This document shows positions 26,589 to 34,881 of a stretch of 64,000 nt of DNA, piece after piece. A program made the position numbers and the translations under genes. Location: NCBI GenBank assembly GCA_934699135.1, contig CAKUVM010000005.1, positions 18,288-82,287 on the forward strand, read 5' to 3'. Under the pieces are notes generated by a model. It was not told where the DNA came from. It did no database searches and saw only the letters and a list, made by a program, of their open reading frames with translations. The DNA comes from an uncultured Bacteroidales bacterium (lineage in GTDB: Bacteria > Bacteroidota > Bacteroidia > Bacteroidales > Marinilabiliaceae). Position 1 is the first letter of the stretch, and each line of letters opens with the position of its first letter.

Positions 26589-26690
26589 CGTGGCAGACTC
26601 ATACATCACATATGACGTTGTATTATATGTAAAAAAAACAGCCCTATGTGAACATCTTTACAAAGCTGGCGTATACGTGAGAGAATGAAA

Positions 26691-26698
26691 TACTTTTG
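26691..26698 (+). promoter_or_regulatory. -7 box directly before the small LRR gene
   Basis: TACTTTTG matches TAnnTTTG exactly and ends 3 nt before the ATG at 26702. Transcription would start at about the start codon, implying a leaderless mRNA. No TTTG is seen at -33. Confidence 0.5.
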
Positions 26699-26701
26699 CG
26701 T

Positions 26702-27520
26702 ATGAAAAACATTTTACGAGTTTTAGTGGCCTCCATAACTTTGGCTATGGGGGGCGATGCCCTGGCTGGCGTTCTGGCCAGTGGCACGGGTTGGACGCTC
26801 ACAGACGAAGGCACGCTCACTGTGACGAAAGATTATGTTTGGACTGACCAAAGCAGCACGCAAGGTTGGTATGAGAACAAGACGGACATCAAAAATGTCA
26901 TTGTGAGTGATGGGGTCACCAAGATTGGTCTGAACGCTTTTTATGGCTACACAACCATTGAGAGTCTTTCCTTGCCAGATGGCCTCACCGAGATTTGCGG
27001 AGGCGCTTTCTATGGATGCACGAAGCTTAAAGAGCTTAATCTGCCGGAGAGCTTGACCCGAATAGATGGCTTCGGCAATTGCACAGGGCTTACGAGAGTT
27101 TCACTCCCTAAGAACGTCGAGGTAATCTATGATTACGCTTTCCGCGGCTGCACAGGCCTGAAGACTGTCGTTAGCCTATCCGAGAGCAAGCCCGTGTGGT
27201 TTGGGGATCAGGCATTCCCTAAGAATCAGTGCGCTCTTTATCTTCCAGACGCCATTGTGGATGTTTATTGGGTGGCGCAAACGTGGGGCAAGCTGTTTGA
27301 CGACATCCGCCCTCTTTCCTCCATGCCCACGTCAATAAAGGAGTTGGATGGTGGCGAGGTCAGAATATCCGTCTCGGCGGGCAAGGTGACCGTTGAGGGT
27401 GCGGACAAGGTCGAGGTCTATGACCTGACGGGCCGCAAGATGACGGCGGCATCCCCTCTGCCTGCCGGGGCCTACGTCGTCTCCACATCCAAAGGCTCTG
27501 CCAAAATCATTGTCAAGTAG
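26702..27520 (+). CDS. BspA-like leucine-rich repeat protein with C-terminal T9SS sorting tail
   Basis: A 272-residue secreted protein. The ATG at 26702 starts a clean signal peptide (MKNILRVLVASITLAMGGDALA); the TTG 6 nt upstream is not needed. Residues about 58-165 hold four or five TpLRR units with the VxxIGxxAFxGxxxLxxxxLPxxL pattern (for example GAFYGCTKLKELNLP). The last ~75 residues form a type IX secretion tail: VTVEGADKVEVYDLTGRKM, LPAGAYVVST and a terminal IIVK. Such tails direct proteins through the T9SS to the surface or medium. The gene stands alone between a possible leaderless promoter and a strong terminator. Confidence 0.85.
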   Translation: MKNILRVLVASITLAMGGDALAGVLASGTGWTLTDEGTLTVTKDYVWTDQSSTQGWYENKTDIKNVIVSDGVTKIGLNAFYGYTTIESLSLPDGLTEICGGAFYGCTKLKELNLPESLTRIDGFGNCTGLTRVSLPKNVEVIYDYAFRGCTGLKTVVSLSESKPVWFGDQAFPKNQCALYLPDAIVDVYWVAQTWGKLFDDIRPLSSMPTSIKELDGGEVRISVSAGKVTVEGADKVEVYDLTGRKMTAASPLPAGAYVVSTSKGSAKIIVK

Positions 27521-27543
27521 CCGCTTCGGCCATACAGAAAAAA

Positions 27544-27583
27544 CGCCGGGGACGCGACATCACGTCGCGCCCCCGGTCTTTTA
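27544..27583. terminator. Terminator shared by the LRR and GH43 genes
   Basis: GCCGGGG and GCGAC pair with GTCGC and CCCCGG around a short ATCAC-like loop (27546-27576). Flanking A and T stretches allow it to work in both directions for the convergent genes. Confidence 0.82.
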
Positions 27584-27606
27584 ATATGAAGATTGACTTT
27601 TTGTGG

Positions 27607-29286
27607 TTACTCTTTCACTTTCTTTCCCCACCATGTCGTCTTGCCGTCTTGCCCAATGCCGGCATAGACCAGTGTGACGCGCCTGGGGCTGGCCTCCCAG
27701 TCCACCTCGCGCTCCACGCAGACGGCGGCGTTGCCGATGATGATGAGCTTGCGCTCCGCGTCAAAGCTCCAAGAGCCGCCCAATGCGGGCGAGCCGCCAT
27801 CGTCCGTTATGGTGCCGTCGGCGTTTAAGTTCACGTATCGGCTCTCGTCCTGCTCGCCGTAGTGATATTCCAAGTCGATGTGCTCCCAACGTCCAGCCAC
27901 GCTGTCGGCCGTGAGCGCGCCATAGTCCGGCACGGCGGCATATCTCTCCGGCATGGCGATGGGCCATTTGTCGTCCAACGCAGAGGCAGAGGCCGGGGCC
28001 CACACCAGGCGGCGCACATGGCCCATCATGATGGCGTTGCTATAGGCGTTGCCGCCCACGTTGACGGGCAGGCGCCCTTGGCTCATATAGAACCACTCGG
28101 TGGCGCTCGCGTCTCCCTGTTTAGGGAATATGGCGCAGTGGCTGATGCCCACCCAGCCGGTGTGACCCTTGAACTTATACGGGTGTGTGACAATGGGGTA
28201 GCAGTCTCCGCGACCGTTGGTGTTGTTGCGCCCAGTGATGTCGACATATGGCCCAGTGATGCTCTGCGAGCGCACCACCCTCGTGTTGTATGGCACGTCC
28301 AGGGCGTCGTAGGCCATGAAGAGGTAGTAATAGCCGTCTTTGTATATGACCTCCGGCCCCTCGCTGGCCTGCCAGCGGTTGCCCGCCGTGCGCGTGCTTA
28401 TGGTCACACCGAAGCGGCTCTGCACCTCGGCGGCCGAGCCGCACCAGGGGGCGCCGGACGTGTTGGCGTTAAGCGGCTTGCCTGTGGCGGCGTCTACCTG
28501 GAATGCCGCGAAGCCGCTGTGCCACGAGCCGTGGATGAGCCAATGCTCGCCGGCGGGGGTGACGATGTAGGTGGGGTCTATGCCGTTGTAGTAGTAGAAG
28601 CCTCCCCACTGCGAGGCGGCAAGGTTAGAGGCCGTGAGCTCCATATCTGACGAGGAGCAAGTCACGAAGCCTTTGTCTTCCCACACGCCATGAGACGGGT
28701 CGGTTGTCTCGCACATGCCAATGAGGGCAGGCACGCCCTGATTGCCGCCAATCTTGGGGTTGTCCACGGGCATGCTGTAATACATCCTGATTTTTGTCTG
28801 CCCGTCCACCGTCACCTTGCGCGCCACGGGGGCCCAGTAGCTCAGTTGCATCTCGTCTGCCGTGGTCTTTGGCCGGCCGGCGGCGGTCAGAATCTCGTTC
28901 ACCTTGTCCAGAATCCAAGCGGGGCGCGTCTGGTCATAGAATATGCCGGGGACGTATTCCCAGTTGACAAGGTCGCGTGAGCGTTTGCCCTGGAAGTGGC
29001 CGTGGCCTTCATGGGCGTTGCCATAAGAGGCGTCGGTACCCCACATGTAGTAATACCCGTCCGTCCAGTAGACCACCGACGGGTCGTGGACGTTGGCCAG
29101 GTTCCAGCTGTTGTGATATTCCCAGCCGCTTATGGCCGAGTAGTCATCGGCGTAGGTGGGGATGGAGAATTTCGTTGTCGTGCCGCCGCCCGTGTCTGGC
29201 TTAGGGTCGTCTTTGTCATCGCTGCATGAGGCAAGGCTCATGGCCGCCATTGCGGCGAAGACGGCGTATGCTAGTCTTTTTACCAT
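27607..29286 (-). CDS. GH43-family arabinanase-like lipoprotein
   Basis: A 559-residue lipoprotein (signal peptide ending LASC, cysteine about residue 21, then SDDKDD). The five-bladed propeller of family GH43 is recognised by the three acidic residues: D68 in VHDPSVVYWTDG, D237 in NGIDPTYIV and E309 in ASEGPEVIYKDGYYYLF. The C-terminal ~100 residues (from about VAGRWEHIDLEYHYG) form the beta domain found in endo-alpha-1,5-L-arabinanases of Bacteroidetes, so the likely activity is hydrolysis of arabinan at the cell surface; other GH43 specificities cannot be excluded. It is not next to a susC gene. A -7 box lies 42 nt upstream. Confidence 0.87.
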   Translation of the reverse strand: MVKRLAYAVFAAMAAMSLASCSDDKDDPKPDTGGGTTTKFSIPTYADDYSAISGWEYHNSWNLANVHDPSVVYWTDGYYYMWGTDASYGNAHEGHGHFQGKRSRDLVNWEYVPGIFYDQTRPAWILDKVNEILTAAGRPKTTADEMQLSYWAPVARKVTVDGQTKIRMYYSMPVDNPKIGGNQGVPALIGMCETTDPSHGVWEDKGFVTCSSSDMELTASNLAASQWGGFYYYNGIDPTYIVTPAGEHWLIHGSWHSGFAAFQVDAATGKPLNANTSGAPWCGSAAEVQSRFGVTISTRTAGNRWQASEGPEVIYKDGYYYLFMAYDALDVPYNTRVVRSQSITGPYVDITGRNNTNGRGDCYPIVTHPYKFKGHTGWVGISHCAIFPKQGDASATEWFYMSQGRLPVNVGGNAYSNAIMMGHVRRLVWAPASASALDDKWPIAMPERYAAVPDYGALTADSVAGRWEHIDLEYHYGEQDESRYVNLNADGTITDDGGSPALGGSWSFDAERKLIIIGNAAVCVEREVDWEASPRRVTLVYAGIGQDGKTTWWGKKVKE

Positions 29287-29327
29287 ATTGAGTTTGCTTT
29301 AATTACGTATTTTTGGGTTAACGATGG

Positions 29328-29335
29328 CAAATATA
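29328..29335 (-). promoter_or_regulatory. -7 box upstream of the GH43 gene
   Basis: The minus strand reads TATATTTG, an exact TAnnTTTG. It implies a leader of about 35 nt. No convincing -33 element is seen. Confidence 0.5.
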
Positions 29336-29454
29336 CGTTGCCGCGCTTTGCTGTAGGTGGACTAAAGTGGCAATGAAGTGGACATTTGGTGAATTATACA
29401 CAAAATATATTGCCTGGTGTGACGCGTTTTGCCCATCCCTCTGCGCGCGGCAAT

Positions 29455-29494
29455 AAAAAAGTCCGTGCCGACATCCCGCAGAGGCCGGCACGGA
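29455..29494 (-). terminator. Terminator downstream of lptB
   Basis: On the minus strand TCCGTGCCG (29494-29486) pairs with CGGCACGGA (29470-29462) and is followed by a run of T (six A at 29455-29460 on the plus strand). Confidence 0.85.
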
Positions 29495-29517
29495 TTATGC
29501 TTTCTCCCGCCTTTCTT

Positions 29518-30387
29518 CTAATCGTCAAACGTCCTGCGGCGCAAGATGAAGTCGCGCCCCAGATACACCTCGCGCACTTTCTCATCGCCCGCCAGCTGCT
29601 CCGCCGTGCCGGCGCGGAAAAGCCGCCCTTGCACCTGGATGTAGGCTCTGTCGCATATTGCCAACGTCTCACCCACGTTGTGGTCTGAGATCAAGACGCC
29701 TATGTTCTTGTCCTTGAGGTGCGAGACAATCTTTTGGATGTCGTAGACCGCTATGGGGTCTACGCCCGCGAAAGGCTCGTCGAGCATGATGAACTTGGGG
29801 TTTATGGCCAGCGCGCGGGCAATCTCCGTGCGTCGCCTCTCGCCACCCGACAGCTGGATGCCCTTGCTCTTGCGGATGTGGCCCAGGCCAAACTCCGATA
29901 TCAGCTCCTCCACCCGCTGTCGCTGATACTCCTTTGGGAAGTTTGTCATCTCCAACACGCCCAAGATGTTGTCTTCCACGCTGAGCGTGCGGAAGACTGA
30001 CGCCTCTTGCGCCAAATAGCCCACGCCCAGTTGCGCGCGCCGATAGACGGGCAGCGTGGTGATATCTTGGTCATTGAGGTAGACGTGGCCCTCGTTTGGC
30101 TCAATGAGGCCCACGGTCATGTAGAACGTGGTGGTCTTGCCCGCCCCGTTGGGGCCCAGCAGGCCCACAATCTCGCCTTGGCGCACCATGATGGACGGGC
30201 CGTCCACCACCTTGCGCGAGCCGTAAATCTTCACAAGTTTCTCGGTGCGCAGCACCATATGGTCGGGGTCTGGCGTGGGGTCTGGCTCCTCATACACCGT
30301 GCCCACCTCAAGCTCGCCGGAGTTTATCTTGGCCCTTATGACGTCCGACTCGCTCATATGGGCGTTGTCTGCCTTGCTCTGTTCCAT
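29518..30387 (-). CDS. lptB: LPS export ABC transporter ATP-binding protein LptB
   Basis: A 289-residue ABC ATPase that powers extraction of lipopolysaccharide from the inner membrane with LptF/G. Walker A is GLLGPNGAGKTTTF, the Q-loop is in GYLAQEASVFRTLSVEDNI, the signature is LSGGERRR, Walker B is KFIMLDEPFAGVDPIAV and the switch histidine follows in LISDHNVGET; these are LptB-specific in sequence. The first 43 residues (acidic, including EEPDPTPDPD) precede the usual start at MVLRTEKLVKIYG, so either this species has an N-terminal extension or translation begins at the internal ATG (30258-30256). prfB is 33 nt upstream. Confidence 0.93.
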   Translation of the reverse strand: MEQSKADNAHMSESDVIRAKINSGELEVGTVYEEPDPTPDPDHMVLRTEKLVKIYGSRKVVDGPSIMVRQGEIVGLLGPNGAGKTTTFYMTVGLIEPNEGHVYLNDQDITTLPVYRRAQLGVGYLAQEASVFRTLSVEDNILGVLEMTNFPKEYQRQRVEELISEFGLGHIRKSKGIQLSGGERRRTEIARALAINPKFIMLDEPFAGVDPIAVYDIQKIVSHLKDKNIGVLISDHNVGETLAICDRAYIQVQGRLFRAGTAEQLAGDEKVREVYLGRDFILRRRTFDD

Positions 30388-30420
30388 TGCTTTCTGTGGC
30401 GTTGGGTTGTGGTTTTGAGC

Positions 30421-31543
30421 CTATTGGGCCGCGTCTGGCGCTCCAAATTCCATCAGGTATGCCTTTATGAAGCCGTCAATGTCACCGTCCATCACGGCCT
30501 GCACGTTGCTCGTCTGGTAGCCGGTGCGGTGGTCTTTCACCCTGCGGTCGTCAAAGACATAGCTGCGGATCTGCGACCCCCACTCAATTTTCTTTTTGCC
30601 GGCCTCAATCTTGGCCTTGGCCGCGTTGCGGCGTTTGAGCTCGCGGTCATAGAGTTGGGAGCGCAGCAGCCTCATGGCGTTCTCGCGGTTCTCGGTCTGC
30701 TTGCGCGTCTCGGTGTTCTCTATCAATATCTCTTCAGTCTCGCCCGTGTCGGGGTCGGTATATTGGTAGCGGAGCCTGACGCCCGTCTCCACCTTGTTGA
30801 CGTTCTGGCCGCCCGCGCCGCCGGAGCGGAACAAGTCCCACGTTATTTTCGACGGGTCTACGTACACCTCTATGGAGTCGTCTACGAGGGGCGTCACGAA
30901 GACCGAGGCGAAAGATGTCATCCTCTTGCCCTGCGCATTGAATGGAGACACGCGCACGAGCCTGTGCACGCCGTTCTCGCTCTTCAGGTAGCCGTAGGCC
31001 GTGTCTCCCTCAATCTCGAACGTCACGGTCTTGATGCCGGCGTCGTCTCCCTCTTGCAGGTTTGTCACCGTCACGCGGTATCCGTGGGCCTCGGCCCACC
31101 TTTGGTATAGCCTCATGAGCATCTGCGCCCAGTCTTGGCTCTCGGTGCCGCCCGCGCCTGCCACAATCTTCAGCACGGCGCTCATCTGGTCTTCCTCGCC
31201 TTGGAGCATGTTGGCCAGCTCGGCCTCCTCCGTCAGGCGCGAGGCTTCGATGTAGGCGGCGTCCACGTCGGCCTCGTCCACAACGCCCTCTTTCTGATAT
31301 TCCAGGGCCAGCGTCAGCTCCTCCAGGGCTGAGTGCACCTTCTCGTAGTTGGAGACCCATTTCTTGTTGGCCCTCACCCGTTTCATCACCTCCTCGCTTT
31401 TGGCTCGGTCGTCCCAGAAACCGGGTTCTTGGGTGCGGAGTTCGTCCTCCTCTAGTTCCATGCGTCGGCGGTCGACGTCAAAGATACCTCCTCAACGCCA
31501 ACTCGCGTCCGTTCAGGTCCTTCATCTGGTCCTGTGTCACCAT
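30421..31543 (-). CDS. prfB: Peptide chain release factor 2 (programmed +1 frameshift)
   Basis: RF2 ends translation at UGA and UAA codons. The coding sequence is split: 21 codons from the ATG at 31543 to CTT at 31483-31481, then an in-frame TGA at 31480-31478; skipping one base continues at GAC (31479) to the stop at 30421, giving 373 residues. The specificity tripeptide SPF is in VRVSPFNAQG and the catalytic GGQ in GGAGGQNVNKVETGVR. The stop-containing sequence AGG AGG TAT CTT TGA C closely matches the classic bacterial RF2 recoding site, so RF2 should autoregulate. A start at the later ATG (31461) would miss the conserved N-terminal helix. Confidence 0.95.
31477..31492 (-). promoter_or_regulatory. 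RF2 autoregulatory +1 frameshift site
   Basis: On the minus strand AGGAGG acts as an internal Shine-Dalgarno-like stimulator 3 nt before the slippery CTT, followed by the UGA stop and a C (the weakest UGA context). Low RF2 allows the ribosome to slip +1 onto TTT-like pairing and complete the protein. Confidence 0.93.
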
Positions 31544-31644
31544 GTCTTGCAATATATGGTTACGTGTGTGTAAAATGCTAAGAATCTAAAATCTATGCCC
31601 CCGCTCGCCATCCTTTTTCAGGAGGCGCGCTCGCCGTGGCGGCG

Positions 31645-31652
31645 CAAAGGTA
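31645..31652 (-). promoter_or_regulatory. -7 box upstream of prfB
   Basis: The minus strand reads TACCTTTG, an exact TAnnTTTG, located in the rimM-prfB gap. It would give prfB a leader of nearly 100 nt in addition to any readthrough from rimM. Confidence 0.42.
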
Positions 31653-31671
31653 GGGCAAAAATGCCAAACCT

Positions 31672-32256
31672 CTAGGCCTCTTCAGCCTCGTCTAGGTTCA
31701 GCAGCCCCTTGGGCAGCCGCAGGGTGATGGTCTTGGCGTCGTCGTCTAGGCTCATCACAAAGTCGTCCGCGGCGGGCAGCATCAGTTCCGTGCCATCCGT
31801 CCGTCGCACAATGAGGAGCGGGTTGGCGGCCACGCTGTCGTCAATGGCCACAATCTCGCCCACCATGCCGTCTTCTTCAGTCAGCACGGCGTAGCCCGCC
31901 AGTGTGGGCTCCTCATCCTCGTCTTCGTCCTCTTGCTCCGGCGCGGCCTCGGCGCGAATCTTGCAGCCCACCAGTGGCGCGGCCTGCTCTGCCGTGCAGA
32001 TGTTGGCCAGCTCCACCGTGGCGGCCCTGTCGCCGCGCCTCGTCGTCTTGGCCATGCGCATCGGCACCACGCCGCCGTCCGCCACCACGAACAGGAACTC
32101 GGCCTCGAAGACGTCGGCGTAGTCCACGTCTGGGCGCAATTTCACAAGCACCCCGCCGTTTGTGCCGTCAACCTTGGTTATGGTGCCGGCTTCGGCCAAT
32201 GCTGTCGGCTCTTGGTCCCGGCCTGGTGTTATGATGGTGTCTATGTCTGTCCTCAT
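31672..32256 (-). CDS. rimM: Ribosome maturation factor RimM
   Basis: A 194-residue protein that binds S19 and assists maturation of the 30S head. The N-terminal part (AEAGTITKVDGTNGGVLVKL) is the RimM beta-barrel and the C-terminal part (GMVGEIVAIDDSVAANPLLIV, then ELMLPAADDFV and RLPKGLLNL) is the PRC-barrel. Between them is an acidic linker (APEQEDEDEDEEP) longer than usual. The gene is on the minus strand, 30 nt after the large LRR gene and 128 nt before prfB. Confidence 0.82.
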   Translation of the reverse strand: MRTDIDTIITPGRDQEPTALAEAGTITKVDGTNGGVLVKLRPDVDYADVFEAEFLFVVADGGVVPMRMAKTTRRGDRAATVELANICTAEQAAPLVGCKIRAEAAPEQEDEDEDEEPTLAGYAVLTEEDGMVGEIVAIDDSVAANPLLIVRRTDGTELMLPAADDFVMSLDDDAKTITLRLPKGLLNLDEAEEA

Positions 32257-32286
32257 CAGATTAAGTTGTCGTGTGTCTTTGGTTCG

Positions 32287-34554
32287 TTATGGGCGGAAGG
32301 TGTTGATGCGGGAGTGCTTTCTCCAAGCCGCCCTGTATTCTTTGCGCGACTGGCGCGGCACGTTGACCCACGTGGCTTCGGGAATGGCTTCGCGCCCCAG
32401 TTCGGCGGGTGTCTCGCCCAGGCAATATATCTCAAAGAGGCTCTCGCAGTCGTCAAAGGCGTAGTTGCCTATCTTGGTCAGCGTGGGCGGCAGCGTGACG
32501 GACGGCAGGGCGGAGCAGGCTCGGAAGGCGTCATCTTCAATCGCCCGCGCCTGCCGCGGAATGTTGATCTCGGCCATGTTGACGCAGTCTGCGAATGCGC
32601 CGTCGGCTATCTTGGCCAGCCCGTCTGGCAGGCTCACGCGCGCCAGGCTGGAGCATCCGCCAAAAGCGCTCTTGCCCACCGAGGCAACCGATTGTGGCAA
32701 CGCTATGGCTTTCAGTTTTTTGCATCCCTCGAAAGCTCTGTCGCCGACCTCGGCCAGGCCATCGGGCAGAGCTAGCCGCTCCAGTGAGGCGCAGCCGCGA
32801 AACGTACCGGCCGCGATGACATACAGTCCGTCAGGGAGCGCGATGACATTGAGCTTCCCGCATCCCGCGAAGGCGAAGTCGCCTATTGACGTCACCGTGG
32901 CGGGCACCAAGACGTCTTCTAGACTCGTGCAGCCCTCAAAGGCTTGGAGGCCAATCTCGCCAACGCCGTTCAAGAGCCTCACGCTGCGCAGGGCTGTGCA
33001 CCCGGCGAAGCTCTTCCAATCCACGCTCTCCACGGTCTCCGGCACCGTCAGCTCGCAGAGCGACGTGCAGCCGCTAAATGCTTCCCAGCCTATGGAGCGC
33101 AACCCGTCCGGCAGGCTCACGCGCTCCAGTCTGGCGCAGTCGGCAAAGGCCCCGTCGGCCACCGACTCCACGCCTATGGGCAGCACCACGTGGGTGAGCG
33201 AGGAGCAGCGGGCGAAAGCCCCGTCGGCAATCTCAGCCACGGCGGGCAATATGACGGGCCGCCCGCCGACGCCGCCCTCATACTCGCCGCCCTCACCATC
33301 CGTCAGCACCATGCGGCGCAATGCCGAGCAGCCTTCAAAGGCCGAGCTGCCAATGCTCCCCATGGAGCCGCTCATGCTCACGCTCTGAAGCCCCGAGCAC
33401 TCGGCGAAAGCGCGGGCGGGCAGTGAGCGCAGCCCTTCGGGCAGCCCCACGGCCACGAGGCCCTCGCACCCCCAGAACGCCGATGGTGCCAGGCTCCTGA
33501 CGCGGTTGGGAAGATAGACCACGAACGTCTCGCGGCTCTTGGGGCAAAATAAGACGCGAGACGTGTCGGCAGTGAACAGCACGCCCTCTCGCTCAAAAAA
33601 GCACTTGTTGCCCTGCGACACGCTGAGGTTTGTGAGATTGCGGCAGCGGCTTATGGCGTCGTCTTCAATTTGCCGCAGGCCCTTGGGCAGCGTCAGGCTC
33701 TCGAGGGAGTCGCAGTCGGCGAAAGCCCCGTGGCCCAAGTAGAGCAATGACGGCGGCAGGCTCACGTCCTTGAGCCTGGAGCAACCTGCGAATGCCGCCC
33801 CGCCTATGCTCCGCACCCCGTTGGCGACTGTGACGCTCCGCAAAGCCGCGCAGCCGCTGAACGCCGCCGCCGACAGGTGAGACAAGGAGCCAGGCACGCG
33901 CGCGCTGTCTAACGCCGTGCACATGTCGAAAACGTTGGTGCCAAGCGTCTTGAGGCTGTCCGGCAGCTCTATGGATCTCAGAGACGTGCAGCGGGCGAAC
34001 GCCCTGGAGCCAATGTGGCGCACCGAGGGCGGCACAACCACGCGCCGCAGGGTGCGGCAGAGGGCGAATGTGCCGTCCGCTATGGAGTCTACTGACGGGG
34101 GAATGGAATATTCGGCCTGCTCTGATGCCTTGGGGTAGAGCAAGATGCGGGTCTTGGCCTTGTTGAACAGGATGCCCGATGAGGCGCAAAATGACGGGTT
34201 CCCGCCGTCTACGAACACGGCGCGGAGCGATGAGTAGCCGTGGTCTCCGCCAAAGTCAACGTCTATCGCCTCCACCGACGCCGGAATCACCAGCGTCTGC
34301 ATCTGGCTGCACCAGCGAAACGCCTCGGCGGCAATGCGCGTCACGCGGCAACCGGCCACGGTGTCGGGGATCACCACGTTGTCCACCCCGTCCACAAAGG
34401 TCAGGGCCACGGTGGTGTCTGACGTGAGCAAAAAAGTGAGGTAGCCGCTCTTGAACTTGCCCATCACTTTCGAGCCTAGGGGCTGCGCCAGGGCACTGGA
34501 GCATATTGAGGTCAGCAGGCTGATGACAATCAGCCACGTAGCTTTGGTCTTCAT
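32287..34554 (-). CDS. Large BspA-like leucine-rich repeat protein
   Basis: A 755-residue secreted protein with signal peptide (MKTKATWLIVISLLTSICSSALA). It consists almost wholly of TpLRR units of about 23 residues with the pattern IxxxAFxxCxxLxxVxLPxxLxx; 23 AFxxC-type motifs can be counted. Two islands interrupt the repeat (near residues 115-150 and 300-335), each with an NPSF/GNKCFF and a GILF/GVLF element, as in BspA adhesins. The C-terminus (YRAAWRKHSRINTFRP) shows no clear sorting tail or lipobox. Relatives bind host proteins or other bacteria, but binding here is inference. It is followed 30 nt later by rimM. Confidence 0.88.
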   Translation of the reverse strand: MKTKATWLIVISLLTSICSSALAQPLGSKVMGKFKSGYLTFLLTSDTTVALTFVDGVDNVVIPDTVAGCRVTRIAAEAFRWCSQMQTLVIPASVEAIDVDFGGDHGYSSLRAVFVDGGNPSFCASSGILFNKAKTRILLYPKASEQAEYSIPPSVDSIADGTFALCRTLRRVVVPPSVRHIGSRAFARCTSLRSIELPDSLKTLGTNVFDMCTALDSARVPGSLSHLSAAAFSGCAALRSVTVANGVRSIGGAAFAGCSRLKDVSLPPSLLYLGHGAFADCDSLESLTLPKGLRQIEDDAISRCRNLTNLSVSQGNKCFFEREGVLFTADTSRVLFCPKSRETFVVYLPNRVRSLAPSAFWGCEGLVAVGLPEGLRSLPARAFAECSGLQSVSMSGSMGSIGSSAFEGCSALRRMVLTDGEGGEYEGGVGGRPVILPAVAEIADGAFARCSSLTHVVLPIGVESVADGAFADCARLERVSLPDGLRSIGWEAFSGCTSLCELTVPETVESVDWKSFAGCTALRSVRLLNGVGEIGLQAFEGCTSLEDVLVPATVTSIGDFAFAGCGKLNVIALPDGLYVIAAGTFRGCASLERLALPDGLAEVGDRAFEGCKKLKAIALPQSVASVGKSAFGGCSSLARVSLPDGLAKIADGAFADCVNMAEINIPRQARAIEDDAFRACSALPSVTLPPTLTKIGNYAFDDCESLFEIYCLGETPAELGREAIPEATWVNVPRQSRKEYRAAWRKHSRINTFRP

Positions 34555-34585
34555 CGGGGTCTGAGGGTTGATTTCCGCAGTTTTG

Positions 34586-34593
34586 CAAAATTA
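34586..34593 (-). promoter_or_regulatory. -7 box upstream of the large LRR gene
   Basis: The minus strand reads TAATTTTG (exact TAnnTTTG) 32 nt before the ATG at 34554, with TTTC rather than TTTG at a 20-nt spacing upstream. Confidence 0.5.
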
Positions 34594-34841
34594 GTCAATT
34601 GACCGATACGCACGAAACGGCAACAGAGTTTCGCCCCCGCGGCCGCCCATACGGCTTGCGCTATTTTATAAAATTATGCATGGGTTTTCGGCCCCACTCG
34701 GCATTTTAGAATAATTAAGTTGTTGAGAAACAACGGCAGTTCCACAATGAACAAACTCCGCCAACTGGTTAAAAATGATTGCGCAGCGCCCTGTCTCTCG
34801 CAAATATGCTTAATGGGATGTTTCGCAATGTGGGCAAAAGC

Positions 34842-34849
34842 TATATTTG
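34842..34849 (+). promoter_or_regulatory. -7 box upstream of the YfiR-like gene
   Basis: TATATTTG is an exact TAnnTTTG and lies 32 nt before the ATG at 34882; a TTTC is present 17 nt upstream. Confidence 0.52.
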
Positions 34850-34881
34850 TTATGCGTAATTAAACCTCTACCTGTAAAGTC

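Larger units (their letters stand above)
34555..34881. promoter_or_regulatory. Divergent intergenic region between the LRR gene and the YfiR-like gene
   Basis: This 327-nt stretch holds a promoter on each strand (34586-34593 minus, 34842-34849 plus), a small GAGA-loop hairpin GTTGTT/AACAAC (34719-34734) and no supported RNA gene. A 38-codon open frame (34747-34863) overlaps the plus-strand promoter and is judged unlikely to be real. Confidence 0.5.

Noticed and set aside
23438..29286. GH35, LRR and GH43 genes as one polysaccharide utilisation locus with the SusCD pair
   Set aside because: The SusCD locus is separated by the proteostasis block, and the GH43 gene is on the opposite strand behind a terminator.
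32287..34554. CRISPR-like periodicity
   Set aside because: The ~69-nt repeat is the coding of leucine-rich repeats in frame, with no identical direct repeats or spacers.
34747..34863. A 38-codon ORF in the gap before the YfiR-like gene
   Set aside because: It overlaps the exact -7 box for the downstream gene and has no membrane or secretion pattern.
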